The notes beneath the pieces were generated by a model, which was not told the DNA's origin, ran no database searches, and saw only the letters and a list, made by a program, of their open reading frames with translations. A stretch of 64,000 nucleotides of DNA, from assembly GCF_019891545.1 (NCBI RefSeq), contig NZ_JAHDIU010000003.1:62001-126000 (forward strand), given 5' to 3'. The stretch comes from Flavobacterium coralii. GTDB lineage: Bacteria > Bacteroidota > Bacteroidia > Flavobacteriales > Flavobacteriaceae. Shown in pieces: positions 8,222-17,355 of this stretch. A program made the translations under genes and the position numbers. Numbering within the stretch: the stretch's first letter is position 1; the number at the start of each line of letters is the position of its first letter.

Positions 8222-8859
8222 TTTATCCTGTCAAAAACAAATCCTCTTTCTTTCAGGTATTTTATACTTTCCGGCAGGGCATGCTTAAGGTTAGGGTATG
8301 CTTTTTCACTGTCATGAAATATAATGATACTGCCTTGGCGCGTGTTCCTGATTACATTTTGCAGGCACTTTTGGGGCGTTATGCTCCTGTCAAAGTCGGC
8401 GCTTAGCACATCCCACATTATTATCCTGTAGCCCATACCGCGCACAGCTTTAGCCTGTGCTCCCTTCATTTTGCCGTATGGCGGCCTGAAAAGCTTTTCA
8501 GTGCCATTTGGATACAGCTTATCAATAATACTTTCTGTAGCTATTGTATTTTCAAGATATGTGTCGTTTTTGGTATTCCACCCGTTAAGGTGGTTATAAG
8601 TATGGTTACCTATTGAATGTCCTGCTGCAATTACTTTTTTAAATAGTTCAGGATGCTTTTCTATGTTATTCCCAATGCAGAAAAAAGTAGCCTTTATGTT
8701 ATGCTCTGCAAGTACTTCAAGTACCCATTCTGTAATTTGTGGAGTAGGTCCGTCATCAAAAGTAAGGTATATCTTTTTTTCATGGTTGGGTAAGCTCCAT
8801 ACAAAGCCGGAGAACCATTTTTTAATCAGCAGGTTTGTTTTTACCCAGTACATTTTCAT
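8218..8859 (-). CDS. Polysaccharide deacetylase (NodB domain)
   Basis: A NodB-type deacetylase of 213 residues from the chosen ATG at 8859 (8853 is also possible). Metal and catalytic residues are in place: TFDDGP (Asp35-Asp36), GNHTYNH with His86 and His90, RPPYG near residue 142, and a C-terminal IIFHDS motif. The family removes N-acetyl groups from peptidoglycan or other glycans. The reading frame extends upstream to a TTG at 8907, but an intrinsic terminator (8870-8901) lies in that extension, which argues for the internal ATG. It follows two DUF2723 genes, so a role in envelope glycans is plausible. A short hydrophobic N-terminus could anchor it. Confidence 0.85.
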   Translation of the reverse strand: MKMYWVKTNLLIKKWFSGFVWSLPNHEKKIYLTFDDGPTPQITEWVLEVLAEHNIKATFFCIGNNIEKHPELFKKVIAAGHSIGNHTYNHLNGWNTKNDTYLENTIATESIIDKLYPNGTEKLFRPPYGKMKGAQAKAVRGMGYRIIMWDVLSADFDRSITPQKCLQNVIRNTRQGSIIIFHDSEKAYPNLKHALPESIKYLKERGFVFDRIN

Positions 8860-8869
8860 AAGCCAAGCC

Positions 8870-8901
8870 AAAAAAAGAATGCAGTACTTTTTTAGTACTG
8901 C
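8870..8901 (-). terminator. Intrinsic terminator after the DUF2723 gene
   Basis: On the minus strand GCAGTACT and AGTACTGC form an eight-base stem with a five-base loop, followed after ATTC by a run of seven or more T. It lies 30 bases past the stop of the DUF2723 gene at 8931 and upstream of the deacetylase ATG. Confidence 0.7.
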
Positions 8902-8930
8902 ATCCAAATGTAATATTTCCTGTTTGATTG

Positions 8931-11900
8931 TTACTCGCTTTCGCGTTTAAAGCGTGCAAACATTTTGTTATACTTATTAAAGTCAGCTTTTTCATTATTG
9001 TACATTTCCATATCGCCCTCTTCTTTCATAATAAGCAGCAGGCTCCTGTAGCGCTCAATATCGGTAATGATATCAATATGGTAATCGTTTTGTTCTGATA
9101 TCTTTAAGCTGTTAAAGAAGGTAAGGCTTTGCTGGTATTTACCTATAAGCGTGTCAAGCAGTTTTCTTGCGGCTTCTTTATTGCCTGTCTGGTAGTAGCC
9201 CGATGCAAACGGCTCCAGCAGAGTATAATAACCATAGTATTCTACAGGCATTTTTTCCATGGCAAGGTCTATTATCTTTTTAGCCTTGTCGTCTTTGCCT
9301 TCCTCAATAAGTTTTTCCATCAGCCTTGCAAGGTTGGTACGGTAAGTTATACTATTCTTCCTTGTTTCAGGGTCATGGTAAATATCGTGGCTGCCACTGT
9401 TGCCCCAGTCCCAAGACATTACAATGTCATACATCTTTTCTGTATCTATGTAACCCATATCAAGCGGGCTTCCGTCTTCCGGTATCGGAGTGCGGAAAGG
9501 CACCAGCTTAAACACAAGGCCATCCAGTTGCAGGTAATCTTTCATCCACAGATAATCGTCATCACCAAAGCTGCCTCCTGTAAAATAGATAGGGCGTTTC
9601 CAGTCGTTATTAGCCAGTATATCAAGCATCATAAGGCGGTTTTTGTAAAGTGCATCACCTTTAATGTTTATATCGATATACGGCACTATAGAATCATACA
9701 TGGCAGGGTTAACCGATTTGCTTTTTATAACATTTTCACGGTTAACGTTAAGCCTTATTTTGTTGGTCCTGTAGTAGTTTACACTGTGGCCGTTGTTCAG
9801 TTCTTTTTTGGTGCGCGGGTCGTCCGATTTTATAAAGTCAAGGAACTGTTTGATATCCCACCTTGCGTCTGTTTCCGGTATGTACAGCATATAATCGCGT
9901 GTACCCTGTACATACTGGTCATGCGTGAATGATATCGGCATTGGCTCGCTCTCATACGCCTTACGCTTCATCTGGTCAATATACCAGTCGGTCATGAACA
10001 GGCTGGTGTTAACTATGCGGATATCGGTACGGAAGCCCTCTACTTCCTGTGCATACCACAGCGGGAAGGTGTCGTTGTCACCAATAGTAAAGAGTATGGC
10101 GTTTGGTTCGCATGATGATAGGTAGGCTTTTGCCATTGCAAGTGCTGTGTAACGCCCTGAGCGGTCATGATCGTCCCAGTTTTGAAAACCCATAAGTACA
10201 GGCGCAGCCAAAAGGCATACTATCGTTACTAAAGGCGCAGCCACTTTTGCCGAAATGTATTTTGAAATACCCTCAAATATGGCATAAACGCCAAAGCCAA
10301 TCCAGATACAGAACACAAAGAAAGAGCCTACAAGCGCATAATCCCTCTCGCGCGGTTCAAACGGACGCTCGTTAAGGTATATTTTTAGCGCAAGCCCTGT
10401 AAACAGGAACAGCACCAGCAACACATAAAAACTCTTTAAGTCTTTAAAAGCATGGTAGCCTAATCCTACAAGCCCCAATATAAGTGGAAGCATGTAGTAC
10501 ACATTACGGCCTTTGTTTTCTTTCTGGTCGTCTGTAAGTTCATCCTGGTTGCCCAGCCTTATGCTGTCGTAGGCCTTAATGCCGCTTATCCAGTTACCGT
10601 CAAGGTTGTCATAACGCCCCTGTATGTCATTCTGCCTTCCGGCGAAATTCCATAAAAAGTATCTCAGGTACATATAATCGAATTGGTACACGAACATATA
10701 TTTCATGTTATCCATGAACGAAGGCTTTTCTACAAGCAGGTACTGCCCGTAGGTAGTAAGGAATTTATTATAATCTTCTATATCTGCCTGGCCTGAGCGG
10801 AAAGCAGCCTTAAAGTTGCTTACTTCCTCTTCAAGCCCGCCCCTTATCTGGTTTACCGCCTGTGCATAATCTTCAGGACTTAATACTTCCGGGTCAACAC
10901 CATACTGCATTAGTTCCCTGTCATAATCAATGTTCGGGTCTATCCTGAAATCTAATGTGTTAGAGAAACGCATGTAGTTAGCGGCATGGTCGGCACTCCA
11001 CATACGCGGCATAAAGCCTTTGTGGCGGTCATCTGTATTTTGTTTGGCGTTCTTGTAATTATTTACAATTACATATTTACCCGTTTTATAATCCCTCTGG
11101 TAGTTGGGCTTTTCATCTTCATACGGATTTACCGGGTCTAACCCTGCATAAGCATCAGAATACATTGGGCCATAGAAAAGCTTTTGCTCACCATACTGCT
11201 CCCTGTTGTAGTAGGCCAGTACCTCGGCAGCATCCGAAGGCTTGTTCTCATTAATAACCACGTTGGCGTTAGCCCTTATCGGCAGCATCATCCAGGTAGA
11301 AAAACCTATAAGGATGAACAGTATGCAAAGCAATAGGGTGTTATAAAAAGGTAACTGCTTTTTTTGTGTATATCGTAATCCGAAATAAAAGAAGGCTATG
11401 ATAACAAGGGCTATAAATATGGTGCCCGAGTTGAATGGCAGCCCCATATTGTTTACCATGAATATTTCGGTTTTACCGAAAAGTGCCATGGTATAAGGCA
11501 GTAAAAGCTTAAATATAAAAAGTAATATGGCTACAATAACCACATTGGCAATAAGGAAGTTCTTTACAGTAACATCACGGTAATTCTTAAAGAAGTAGAT
11601 AAAGCCTATGGCAGGTATAGCAAGCAACGCCATAAAGTGTACCCCAAACGAAAGTCCTGTTACCAGCGAAATGATAAGCAGCCATCTGTTGCCACGCGGC
11701 GTGTGCATATCCTGCTCCCAGCGCAGGCCAAGCCAGAACAGCAACGCGATGAATAATGATGCCATGGCATATACCTCTGCCTCTGTGGCATTGAACCAGA
11801 AGCTGTCAGAAAATGTAAAGGCAAGCGCACCTGTAGCCGCAGCGCCCAAAATAGCTACTGCACTGTTATTACTGAATTCTGAAAAACGCTCTGTAATGGT

Positions 11901-12212
11901 GCGAAGCAGTATAGTTAGCGACCAGAACAGGAACAATATGGTAAATGCACTGGATACTACCGATACCATATTAACCATAAGCGCTACTGTATCAGGCCCT
12001 GTGGCAAACATGGCAAAGAAAGCACCCATCATCTGGAAAAGCGGCGCTCCCGGCGGGTGGCCCACTTCCAGTTTGGCGGCGGTTGCTATATATTCGCCGC
12101 AATCCCAAAAGCTAAGAGTAGGTTCAACGGTTACAGAATATACTATCAGTGCTATGGCAAAAACAGTCCAGCCAAGCACGGTATTCCATTTTTTAAAGTT
12201 GAATGTTACCAT
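8931..12212 (-). CDS. DUF2723 family membrane protein, copy 1 (putative GT-C glycosyltransferase)
   Basis: A 1093-residue inner-membrane protein. The N-terminal half has many hydrophobic helices and, in the first outer loop, SFWDCGEYIATAAKLEVGHP (about 33-52), which resembles the Asp/Glu loop of protein mannosyltransferases and other GT-C enzymes. More membrane helices lie around residues 575-690. The C-terminal 400 residues are soluble, with a helical repeat-like tail. DUF2723 includes TMEM260, reported as a protein O-mannosyltransferase, so lipid-linked sugar transfer is the best guess, not proven. It lies 91 bases after a paralogue of almost equal length and is followed by a terminator and a deacetylase. 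Confidence 0.85.
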   Translation of the reverse strand: MVTFNFKKWNTVLGWTVFAIALIVYSVTVEPTLSFWDCGEYIATAAKLEVGHPPGAPLFQMMGAFFAMFATGPDTVALMVNMVSVVSSAFTILFLFWSLTILLRTITERFSEFSNNSAVAILGAAATGALAFTFSDSFWFNATEAEVYAMASLFIALLFWLGLRWEQDMHTPRGNRWLLIISLVTGLSFGVHFMALLAIPAIGFIYFFKNYRDVTVKNFLIANVVIVAILLFIFKLLLPYTMALFGKTEIFMVNNMGLPFNSGTIFIALVIIAFFYFGLRYTQKKQLPFYNTLLLCILFILIGFSTWMMLPIRANANVVINENKPSDAAEVLAYYNREQYGEQKLFYGPMYSDAYAGLDPVNPYEDEKPNYQRDYKTGKYVIVNNYKNAKQNTDDRHKGFMPRMWSADHAANYMRFSNTLDFRIDPNIDYDRELMQYGVDPEVLSPEDYAQAVNQIRGGLEEEVSNFKAAFRSGQADIEDYNKFLTTYGQYLLVEKPSFMDNMKYMFVYQFDYMYLRYFLWNFAGRQNDIQGRYDNLDGNWISGIKAYDSIRLGNQDELTDDQKENKGRNVYYMLPLILGLVGLGYHAFKDLKSFYVLLVLFLFTGLALKIYLNERPFEPRERDYALVGSFFVFCIWIGFGVYAIFEGISKYISAKVAAPLVTIVCLLAAPVLMGFQNWDDHDRSGRYTALAMAKAYLSSCEPNAILFTIGDNDTFPLWYAQEVEGFRTDIRIVNTSLFMTDWYIDQMKRKAYESEPMPISFTHDQYVQGTRDYMLYIPETDARWDIKQFLDFIKSDDPRTKKELNNGHSVNYYRTNKIRLNVNRENVIKSKSVNPAMYDSIVPYIDINIKGDALYKNRLMMLDILANNDWKRPIYFTGGSFGDDDYLWMKDYLQLDGLVFKLVPFRTPIPEDGSPLDMGYIDTEKMYDIVMSWDWGNSGSHDIYHDPETRKNSITYRTNLARLMEKLIEEGKDDKAKKIIDLAMEKMPVEYYGYYTLLEPFASGYYQTGNKEAARKLLDTLIGKYQQSLTFFNSLKISEQNDYHIDIITDIERYRSLLLIMKEEGDMEMYNNEKADFNKYNKMFARFKRESE

Positions 12213-12303
12213 TTAAAATGATTTACAGTATGTGTATTTTAGTACTGCAAAGAAACTATTTTTTTGCGTAAGGTTTGGGTTCAGCGCTTTTTTTTATGCC
12301 TGC

Positions 12304-15300
12304 CTATTCATTTTTACGCCCAAACCGGCCGAACATTTTGTTGTAACGGTTAAATTCTTCCTTATGTTCCTCATAAAAAGAAAGGTCGTTATTTTCTTTC
12401 ATGATAAGGAGTAAGCTCCTGTAACTTTCTATATCGCGTATTATGGTATAATACAGTTCATCCTGTAAAGGTGCCTTTAACGATTTATAGTATGTCAGGT
12501 TCTCCCGGTATTTCTGTATGAGTGTTGTCAACAGGTTCCTTGCTTTGGTTACACTACCGGTGCGGTAGTAGCCATCGGCAAAATCTTTATCCATAAAATA
12601 GCTGCGGTAGCGTGCTACAGGCATTTTTTCCAGGGCAAGGTCAATTATTTTTTCAGCCTTTTCAGGGTTGCCTTCTTCAATAAGCGTGTCTGACAGGCGG
12701 GCAAGGTTGGCTTTATAGCTAACGCCAGTGCGCAATGTCTGTGGGTCGAGGTAAACATCAGGATTGTTGCTGTTGCCCCAGTCCCATTTCATTACAGTAT
12801 CATACATTTTCTCAGAATGTACCCTGCCAAGCTCGAACGGGTTATCTTCGGGTTTTTCTGTCTTTACCGGAACGAGCCTATAGGCCATGCCTTCCAGTTG
12901 CAGGTAGTTGTCCATCCATGCAAAATAATCGTCTTCAGGGCTGCCCCCGGTAAAGTAGATAGGGCGCTCCCAGTTATTGTTGTTGATAATATCCAGCATG
13001 ATAAGGTTGTGCTTGTACAGCACATCAGGGAGGTCTATGTCTATATACGGAACAATATCATCATAATAAGCCTCTGGTACTACCTTATTTTTTATGATAC
13101 TTTCCTTATTTACCGGAATACGTATTTTGTTAGTAGGATAATAGTTTACCCTGTGCCCGTTTTGCAGCTCTACGGTAGCGCGCTCATCATCAAGAGATAT
13201 AAATTCCATAAAACTGGCGAGGCTCATCCTGTCGTCTGTCTTTTTGTTGTAGAGCATAAAGTCACGTGTGCCGTCCCTGTACTGGTCGTGCAGCAGCGTT
13301 ATGGGCAAAGGTGTAGAATCATAAGCCTGTCGTTTCATCTGGTCAATATACCAGTCGGCAGGCAGGTAGGTGGTGCATACCACCCTTACATCAGTACGGT
13401 AGTTTTCTATTTCCTGCGCATACCAAAGGGGGAAGGTGTCATTATCACCAACTGTATATAAAATGGCGTTGGGTGCGCAGGAGTCAAGGCACGCTTTTGC
13501 CATTGCCAGAGTGGTATAACGCCCGGATCGGTCATGGTCATCCCAGTTTTCGCGTGCCATTAAAACGGGGCAGCTAAGCAGCGTTACGGCAAATACCGCC
13601 GGAATAGCAACTTTAGGCTTTAAAAATTTAGCAGCAAACTGCAATAAGGCAAATACACCGAAACCTATCCAGATGGCGAAAACGTAGAAAGAGCCGACTA
13701 ACACATAATCCCTTTCGCGTACCTCAAACGGACTTTCGTTAAGGAATACTTTTATGGCAAGGCTGCAAAACAGGAACAGTACCAAAAGCACGTAAAAGCT
13801 CTTAGCGTCTTTACGGGCATGATACAACAAACCGACAGCCCCAAGCAGCAACGGGATAAAAAAGTATGTATTCCTGCCTTCGTTATTAAGCATATCGGGA
13901 GCCAGTTTTTCCTGGTTACCCAGCCTTAGCCCGTCTATTGCTTTTACGCCGCTAATCCAGTTGCCGTTTAAAATATCGGCTTTGCCCTGAATATCGTTTT
14001 GCCTTCCGGCGAAGTTCCACATAAAGTAACGCCAGTACATATAACCAAACTGGTAGCTGAACATATAGCTGATGTTCTGCATCAGCGTAGGCTTATCAAC
14101 AATCAGGTAGCGGCTGTAATTTTTAAGGAACGAGTCAAGCTCCTCATTGCCTGCATCACCTTTTCGGTATGCGGTTTTAAACTCCTGTATAATATTATCA
14201 AGTTCATTCCTTAATCCTGCTGCGGCTGTAGCAGTATCTTCAGCGCTGAGTTCAGCTATATTAATGCCGTAATAAGGCAGTTCGCCCTCAAAATCATAGT
14301 TTGGGTTAACCCTGAAATCAGGCGCACCGGCATAAGCCATATAGTTGGCTGTATGCTTTTCTTTAGAGAGCCTCGGTAGAAATCCCAGATGGCTTCTGTC
14401 GAATTGCTGCTTTGCATTTTTATAGTTGTTTATTATAACATACTTTCCTGTTTTATAGTCCCTTTCATAATTGGGTTTGGCATCTGTGTAGGGCATGTCG
14501 GCATCAAGCCCGGCGTAGGCCTGGGTGTACATAGGCCCATAAAATACTTTTTGCTCCGGGTACTGCTCACGGTTGTAGTAGGCAAGCAGGTCGGCGGCAT
14601 CTGTGGGCGGGTTTTCGTTAATGGTAATTCCGGAATTAGCCCTTACCGGCAGCATCATCCACGATGAAAAGCCGATGAAAACAAACAACAGGCACAGTAC
14701 AAGGGTGTTATAGAGTGGCAGCTGTTTTTTACGGGTATATCTTAACCCGTACCAAAATATGAAACCTACTGCCAGAAACATGAGCACCGTACCTGAATTA
14801 AACGGTAGCCCTATGCTGTTAACTGCAAAAATTTCGGCTTTTGCAAAAAGTGTCATAGTATAGGGCAGGAGCATCATAAATACAAACAGCAATATACCTA
14901 TAACTGCTATATTGGCTACAGCAAAATTTTTGAATGTTATGTTTTGATAGTTTTTAAAATAGTAAATAAGCCCTATTGAAGGTATGGTTAGCAATGCCAA
15001 AAAGTGCACCCCGAAAGAAAGCCCGGTAAGCATTGCTATCAGCAACAGCCAGCGGTTGCCGTTTGGCGTGTGCATGGCTTCGCCCCAACGCAAACCTGCC
15101 CAGAAAAGCAAGGCTATAAACAACGATGCCATGGCATATACTTCGGCTTCGGTGGCATTAAACCAAAAGCTGTCGGTAAAAATAAAGGTAAGGCAACCCG
15201 TTGCGGCACTGCCCAGTATGGCTATACTGTTTTGCTTGTGTGTATTTTTTAATACATTTAAATTTTTGAGCAGGAGCGTAGAAGACCAGAACATAAACAA

Positions 15301-15576
15301 TATGGTGAACGCGGATGAGAGTACCGAAACCATATTTACCATAAAGGCTATATTTTCCTGGCCTGATGCAAACATAGCAAAGAAAGCGCCAATAAGCTGG
15401 TATAACGGAGCGCCCGGCGGATGCCCCACCTGCAGCTTTGCGGAAGTGGATATATACTCGCCGCTGTCCCAAAAACTAAGGGTAGGCTCTACTGTAAGGG
15501 TATAAACAACGAGTGCCGTAAAAAATAATATCCACCCAAGTAGTATGTTCCATTTTTTGTAGTTTAATTGCTCCAT
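12304..15576 (-). CDS. DUF2723 family membrane protein, copy 2 (tandem paralogue)
   Basis: A 1090-residue paralogue of the downstream copy, collinear along its whole length. It shares SFWDSGEYISTSAKLQVGHP in the first loop, GNRWLL, ATEAEVYAMASLFIALL, NFAGRQNDIQG, GDNDTFPLWYAQE and the C-terminal YRSLLLIMKE. The conserved loop acidic residues remain in both copies, so both are probably active. The two genes look like an old tandem duplication that has diverged mainly in the soluble parts. Substrate differences cannot be read from sequence. Upstream lies AATAGTTTTTTGC, similar to AATAGTTTCTTTGC before copy 1, hinting that a promoter was copied along. Confidence 0.85.
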   Translation of the reverse strand: MEQLNYKKWNILLGWILFFTALVVYTLTVEPTLSFWDSGEYISTSAKLQVGHPPGAPLYQLIGAFFAMFASGQENIAFMVNMVSVLSSAFTILFMFWSSTLLLKNLNVLKNTHKQNSIAILGSAATGCLTFIFTDSFWFNATEAEVYAMASLFIALLFWAGLRWGEAMHTPNGNRWLLLIAMLTGLSFGVHFLALLTIPSIGLIYYFKNYQNITFKNFAVANIAVIGILLFVFMMLLPYTMTLFAKAEIFAVNSIGLPFNSGTVLMFLAVGFIFWYGLRYTRKKQLPLYNTLVLCLLFVFIGFSSWMMLPVRANSGITINENPPTDAADLLAYYNREQYPEQKVFYGPMYTQAYAGLDADMPYTDAKPNYERDYKTGKYVIINNYKNAKQQFDRSHLGFLPRLSKEKHTANYMAYAGAPDFRVNPNYDFEGELPYYGINIAELSAEDTATAAAGLRNELDNIIQEFKTAYRKGDAGNEELDSFLKNYSRYLIVDKPTLMQNISYMFSYQFGYMYWRYFMWNFAGRQNDIQGKADILNGNWISGVKAIDGLRLGNQEKLAPDMLNNEGRNTYFFIPLLLGAVGLLYHARKDAKSFYVLLVLFLFCSLAIKVFLNESPFEVRERDYVLVGSFYVFAIWIGFGVFALLQFAAKFLKPKVAIPAVFAVTLLSCPVLMARENWDDHDRSGRYTTLAMAKACLDSCAPNAILYTVGDNDTFPLWYAQEIENYRTDVRVVCTTYLPADWYIDQMKRQAYDSTPLPITLLHDQYRDGTRDFMLYNKKTDDRMSLASFMEFISLDDERATVELQNGHRVNYYPTNKIRIPVNKESIIKNKVVPEAYYDDIVPYIDIDLPDVLYKHNLIMLDIINNNNWERPIYFTGGSPEDDYFAWMDNYLQLEGMAYRLVPVKTEKPEDNPFELGRVHSEKMYDTVMKWDWGNSNNPDVYLDPQTLRTGVSYKANLARLSDTLIEEGNPEKAEKIIDLALEKMPVARYRSYFMDKDFADGYYRTGSVTKARNLLTTLIQKYRENLTYYKSLKAPLQDELYYTIIRDIESYRSLLLIMKENNDLSFYEEHKEEFNRYNKMFGRFGRKNE

Positions 15577-15673
15577 AGGCTGTAAATTAACTGGTTAAGT
15601 TTGTCGTGAAAAAACATGGTTATTCTTACAGAACGCAAAAAACTATTTTTTAATATTTTTTTCTGTCAAAAAT

Positions 15674-15703
15674 TTGGTTTAATAAATTTATGTGCTACAT
15701 TTG
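15674..15703 (+). promoter_or_regulatory. Promoter of tRNA-Gln
   Basis: TTG at 15674-15676, then 19 bases, then TACATTTG at 15696-15703. This is a full match to the Bacteroidota -33/-7 layout. The -7 and its flanks (CTACATTTGCA) are identical to those of the rpsL promoter. Confidence 0.8.
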
Positions 15704-15722
15704 CACCCGCAATGAGCAAGAT

Positions 15723-15793
15723 TGGTCCATGGTGTAATGGTAACACTACTGATTTTGGTTCAGTCATTCTAGGTTCGAGTCCTAGTGGACCAA
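15723..15793 (+). tRNA. tRNA-Gln (anticodon TTG)
   Basis: The acceptor arms TGGTCCA (15723-15729) and TGGACCA (15786-15792) pair over seven bases. The anticodon stem ACTGA/TCAGT encloses the loop TTTTGGT with anticodon TTG, and the T-arm is CTAGG-TTCGAGT-CCTAG. The discriminator base is A at 15793. The 3' CCA is not encoded and must be added by the CCA enzyme. The gene stands alone between its own promoter and terminator. Confidence 0.95.
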
Positions 15794-15794
15794 C

Positions 15795-15827
15795 AAAAAA
15801 CCTCTCAGGAAACTGAGAGGTTTTTTT
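15795..15827 (+). terminator. Intrinsic terminator of tRNA-Gln
   Basis: CCTCTCAG and CTGAGAGG form an eight-base stem around a GAAA tetraloop, extended by A6/T6 pairing and followed by seven T. It begins two bases after the tRNA. Confidence 0.92.
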
Positions 15828-15844
15828 GCTTATAAGAGGTAAAA

Positions 15845-16690
15845 TTATATCTTGAAAGTTACCACCGGTTTCATGGAGTGGTTTACCAGGTCTTCGCTTA
15901 TGCTGCCGTTAAAAAAGTGTGCAAGTCCCTGCCTGCCGTGTGTGCACATGCCTATCATGTCGGCATTAATATGGTTTGCAAAATGCAGTATTCCTTTTTC
16001 TACGTTCACATCGTTATAAATATGCAGGTCAACATTGTTTATGCTAAAGCCTGCTGCAAATTCCTGCATGGTTTTCATAGCAGCGTGAGTAGATTTAAAA
16101 TCGTTCGGTGTGTTAATGTAAACCAAGTCAAGTTCCATATCAAAAGTGTTGGCGAAATCAACCACCTGGCTGAACGGTTTCCTTATTTCTTCAGAAAAAT
16201 CAGAAGCAAAAACAAATTTTTGCGGGCTAAACTCGCCTTCGTCTTTCTTAATAACCAAAACAGGTATGTTTGATGTTCTTACTACCTTTTCAGTGTTAGA
16301 GCCAATAAACATTTCCCTGAAGCCGCTTGCGCCGTGAGAACCCATAATTATCAGGTCTATATTGTGTTTTTTGCTTTGCTTTATAATTCCTTCAAAAGCC
16401 CTGTCAAACTGAATTGCTTCTACAACCGGTATGCCTTCAAGGTAGGGTGCGTTAAGCACTTCTTCAAAACGCTCACGGGTTTTTTCCATAAAAAACATAA
16501 CCTCCGGCACTCCTGTGCTGCTGCCTACGGCGTTGCTCTCGCCAATACCGTCATCGCTAATGTGCGAAGGCAGTTCCAGCATGTGCAACAGGTATATTTC
16601 GCTGTTGTTTTTGCGTGCAATTTGTGCGGCAACTTTAAGTGCATGTTCGGCGTGTTCAGAGAAGTCTGTAGGGACTAAAATTTTTTTCAT
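15845..16690 (-). CDS. Universal stress protein, tandem UspA domains
   Basis: A 281-residue cytoplasmic protein with two Usp domains. Domain 1 covers about 1-150 and begins KKILVPTDFSEHA; its nucleotide-binding loop IMGSHGASGFREMFIGSNTE (about 115-134) fits the G-x2-G-x9-G-S pattern of ATP-binding Usp proteins. Domain 2 (about 155-281) has the weaker loop MCTHGRQGLAHFFNGSISE. Such proteins help cells survive starvation and stress, but the exact activity is unknown for most. It converges on the tRNA-Gln gene and is separated from it by the tRNA terminator. Confidence 0.9.
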   Translation of the reverse strand: MKKILVPTDFSEHAEHALKVAAQIARKNNSEIYLLHMLELPSHISDDGIGESNAVGSSTGVPEVMFFMEKTRERFEEVLNAPYLEGIPVVEAIQFDRAFEGIIKQSKKHNIDLIIMGSHGASGFREMFIGSNTEKVVRTSNIPVLVIKKDEGEFSPQKFVFASDFSEEIRKPFSQVVDFANTFDMELDLVYINTPNDFKSTHAAMKTMQEFAAGFSINNVDLHIYNDVNVEKGILHFANHINADMIGMCTHGRQGLAHFFNGSISEDLVNHSMKPVVTFKI

Positions 16691-16801
16691 AATGATTGGT
16701 ATAGGTCTAATATTAACAAATTATGCGTGTACTTTTAACATTATAAAAGTAAGAATTAATTTTGCATTATACAATGATTTTCAAGATATAAAAATAATTA
16801 G

Positions 16802-16809
16802 TATATTTG
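16802..16809 (+). promoter_or_regulatory. -7 promoter element of the rimP operon
   Basis: TATATTTG matches TAnnTTTG and is followed by GC-rich bases (TTTGCGCC) as at the tRNA-Gln and rpsL promoters. The start codon is 65 bases further on, which leaves room for the leader hairpin. No TTG is seen at 18-20 bases upstream. Confidence 0.6.
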
Positions 16810-16838
16810 CGCCATTATTTCACAGAACAGTAAATAAT

Positions 16839-16863
16839 GAGGGGGCGGAAGTCCCCTCTTTTT
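16839..16863 (+). promoter_or_regulatory. Terminator-like hairpin in the rimP leader
   Basis: GAGGGGGC (16839-16846) and GTCCCCTC (16851-16858) pair over eight bases, including one G-U pair, around a GGAA tetraloop and run straight into TTTTT. It sits ten bases before the rimP ATG, so it could stop transcription early or act as an attenuator for the whole operon. Confidence 0.6.
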
Positions 16864-16873
16864 CATAAAAAAT

Positions 16874-17338
16874 ATGACATTTAAAGAGAAAGTAAGCAAC
16901 CTGTTGGATGAAGCGCTTAAAGAGCGCCCGGAGCTCTTTCTTATTGAGCTAAAGATAACCGAAGCCAATAAAATAATGGTAACGCTGGACGGTGATAACG
17001 GAGTTAACCTGCAGGATTGCATAGATGTTAGCCGCGCCATAGAGCATAACCTTGACAGGGAAGAGCATGACTTTTCGCTTGAGGTGGCATCAGCAGGGGC
17101 AACAAGCCCTCTGATAAACAAAAGGCAGTACAAAAAAAATATTGGACGCACGCTCAAAGTTACCACCCAGACCGAGAAGATTGAGGCCGAGCTTACCGGT
17201 GCAACAGACGAGCATATAGTACTGGAGTGGAAAGCCCGCGAGCCTAAAAAGGTTGGAAAAGGAAAGGAGACCGTACAAAAAAGAGCCGAAGTGCCTTACG
17301 GAGATATAAAGGAAGCAGTAGTTGTAATAAAATTTTAA
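16874..17338 (+). CDS. rimP: Ribosome maturation factor RimP
   Basis: A 154-residue cytoplasmic protein needed for maturation of the 30S subunit. The N-terminal alpha-beta domain (about 1-80) shows the family core [14 protein letters not shown] and the loop [14 protein letters not shown] (about 65-78), a variant of the usual EVSSPGxxRPL. The C-terminal domain (about 90-154) is an SH3-like barrel ending in [10 protein letters not shown]. First gene of the rimP-nusA-infB operon, with 17 bases to nusA. Confidence 0.95.
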   Translation: MTFKEKVSNLLDEALKERPELFLIELKITEANKIMVTLDGDNGVNLQDCIDVSRAIEHNLDREEHDFSLEVASAGATSPLINKRQYKKNIGRTLKVTTQTEKIEAELTGATDEHIVLEWKAREPKKVGKGKETVQKRAEVPYGDIKEAVVVIKF

Positions 17339-17355
17339 AAAACAAGATAGTTGGT

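Noticed and set aside
9129-15505. Long plus-strand frames (up to 267 codons) opposite the two DUF2723 genes
   Set aside because: Similar shadows appear at matching places in both paralogues, as expected from shared coding sequence, and none looks like a protein.
15616-15816. A 66-codon plus-strand frame covering the tRNA-Gln gene
   Set aside because: It runs through the tRNA and its promoter and terminator, and has no protein-like features.
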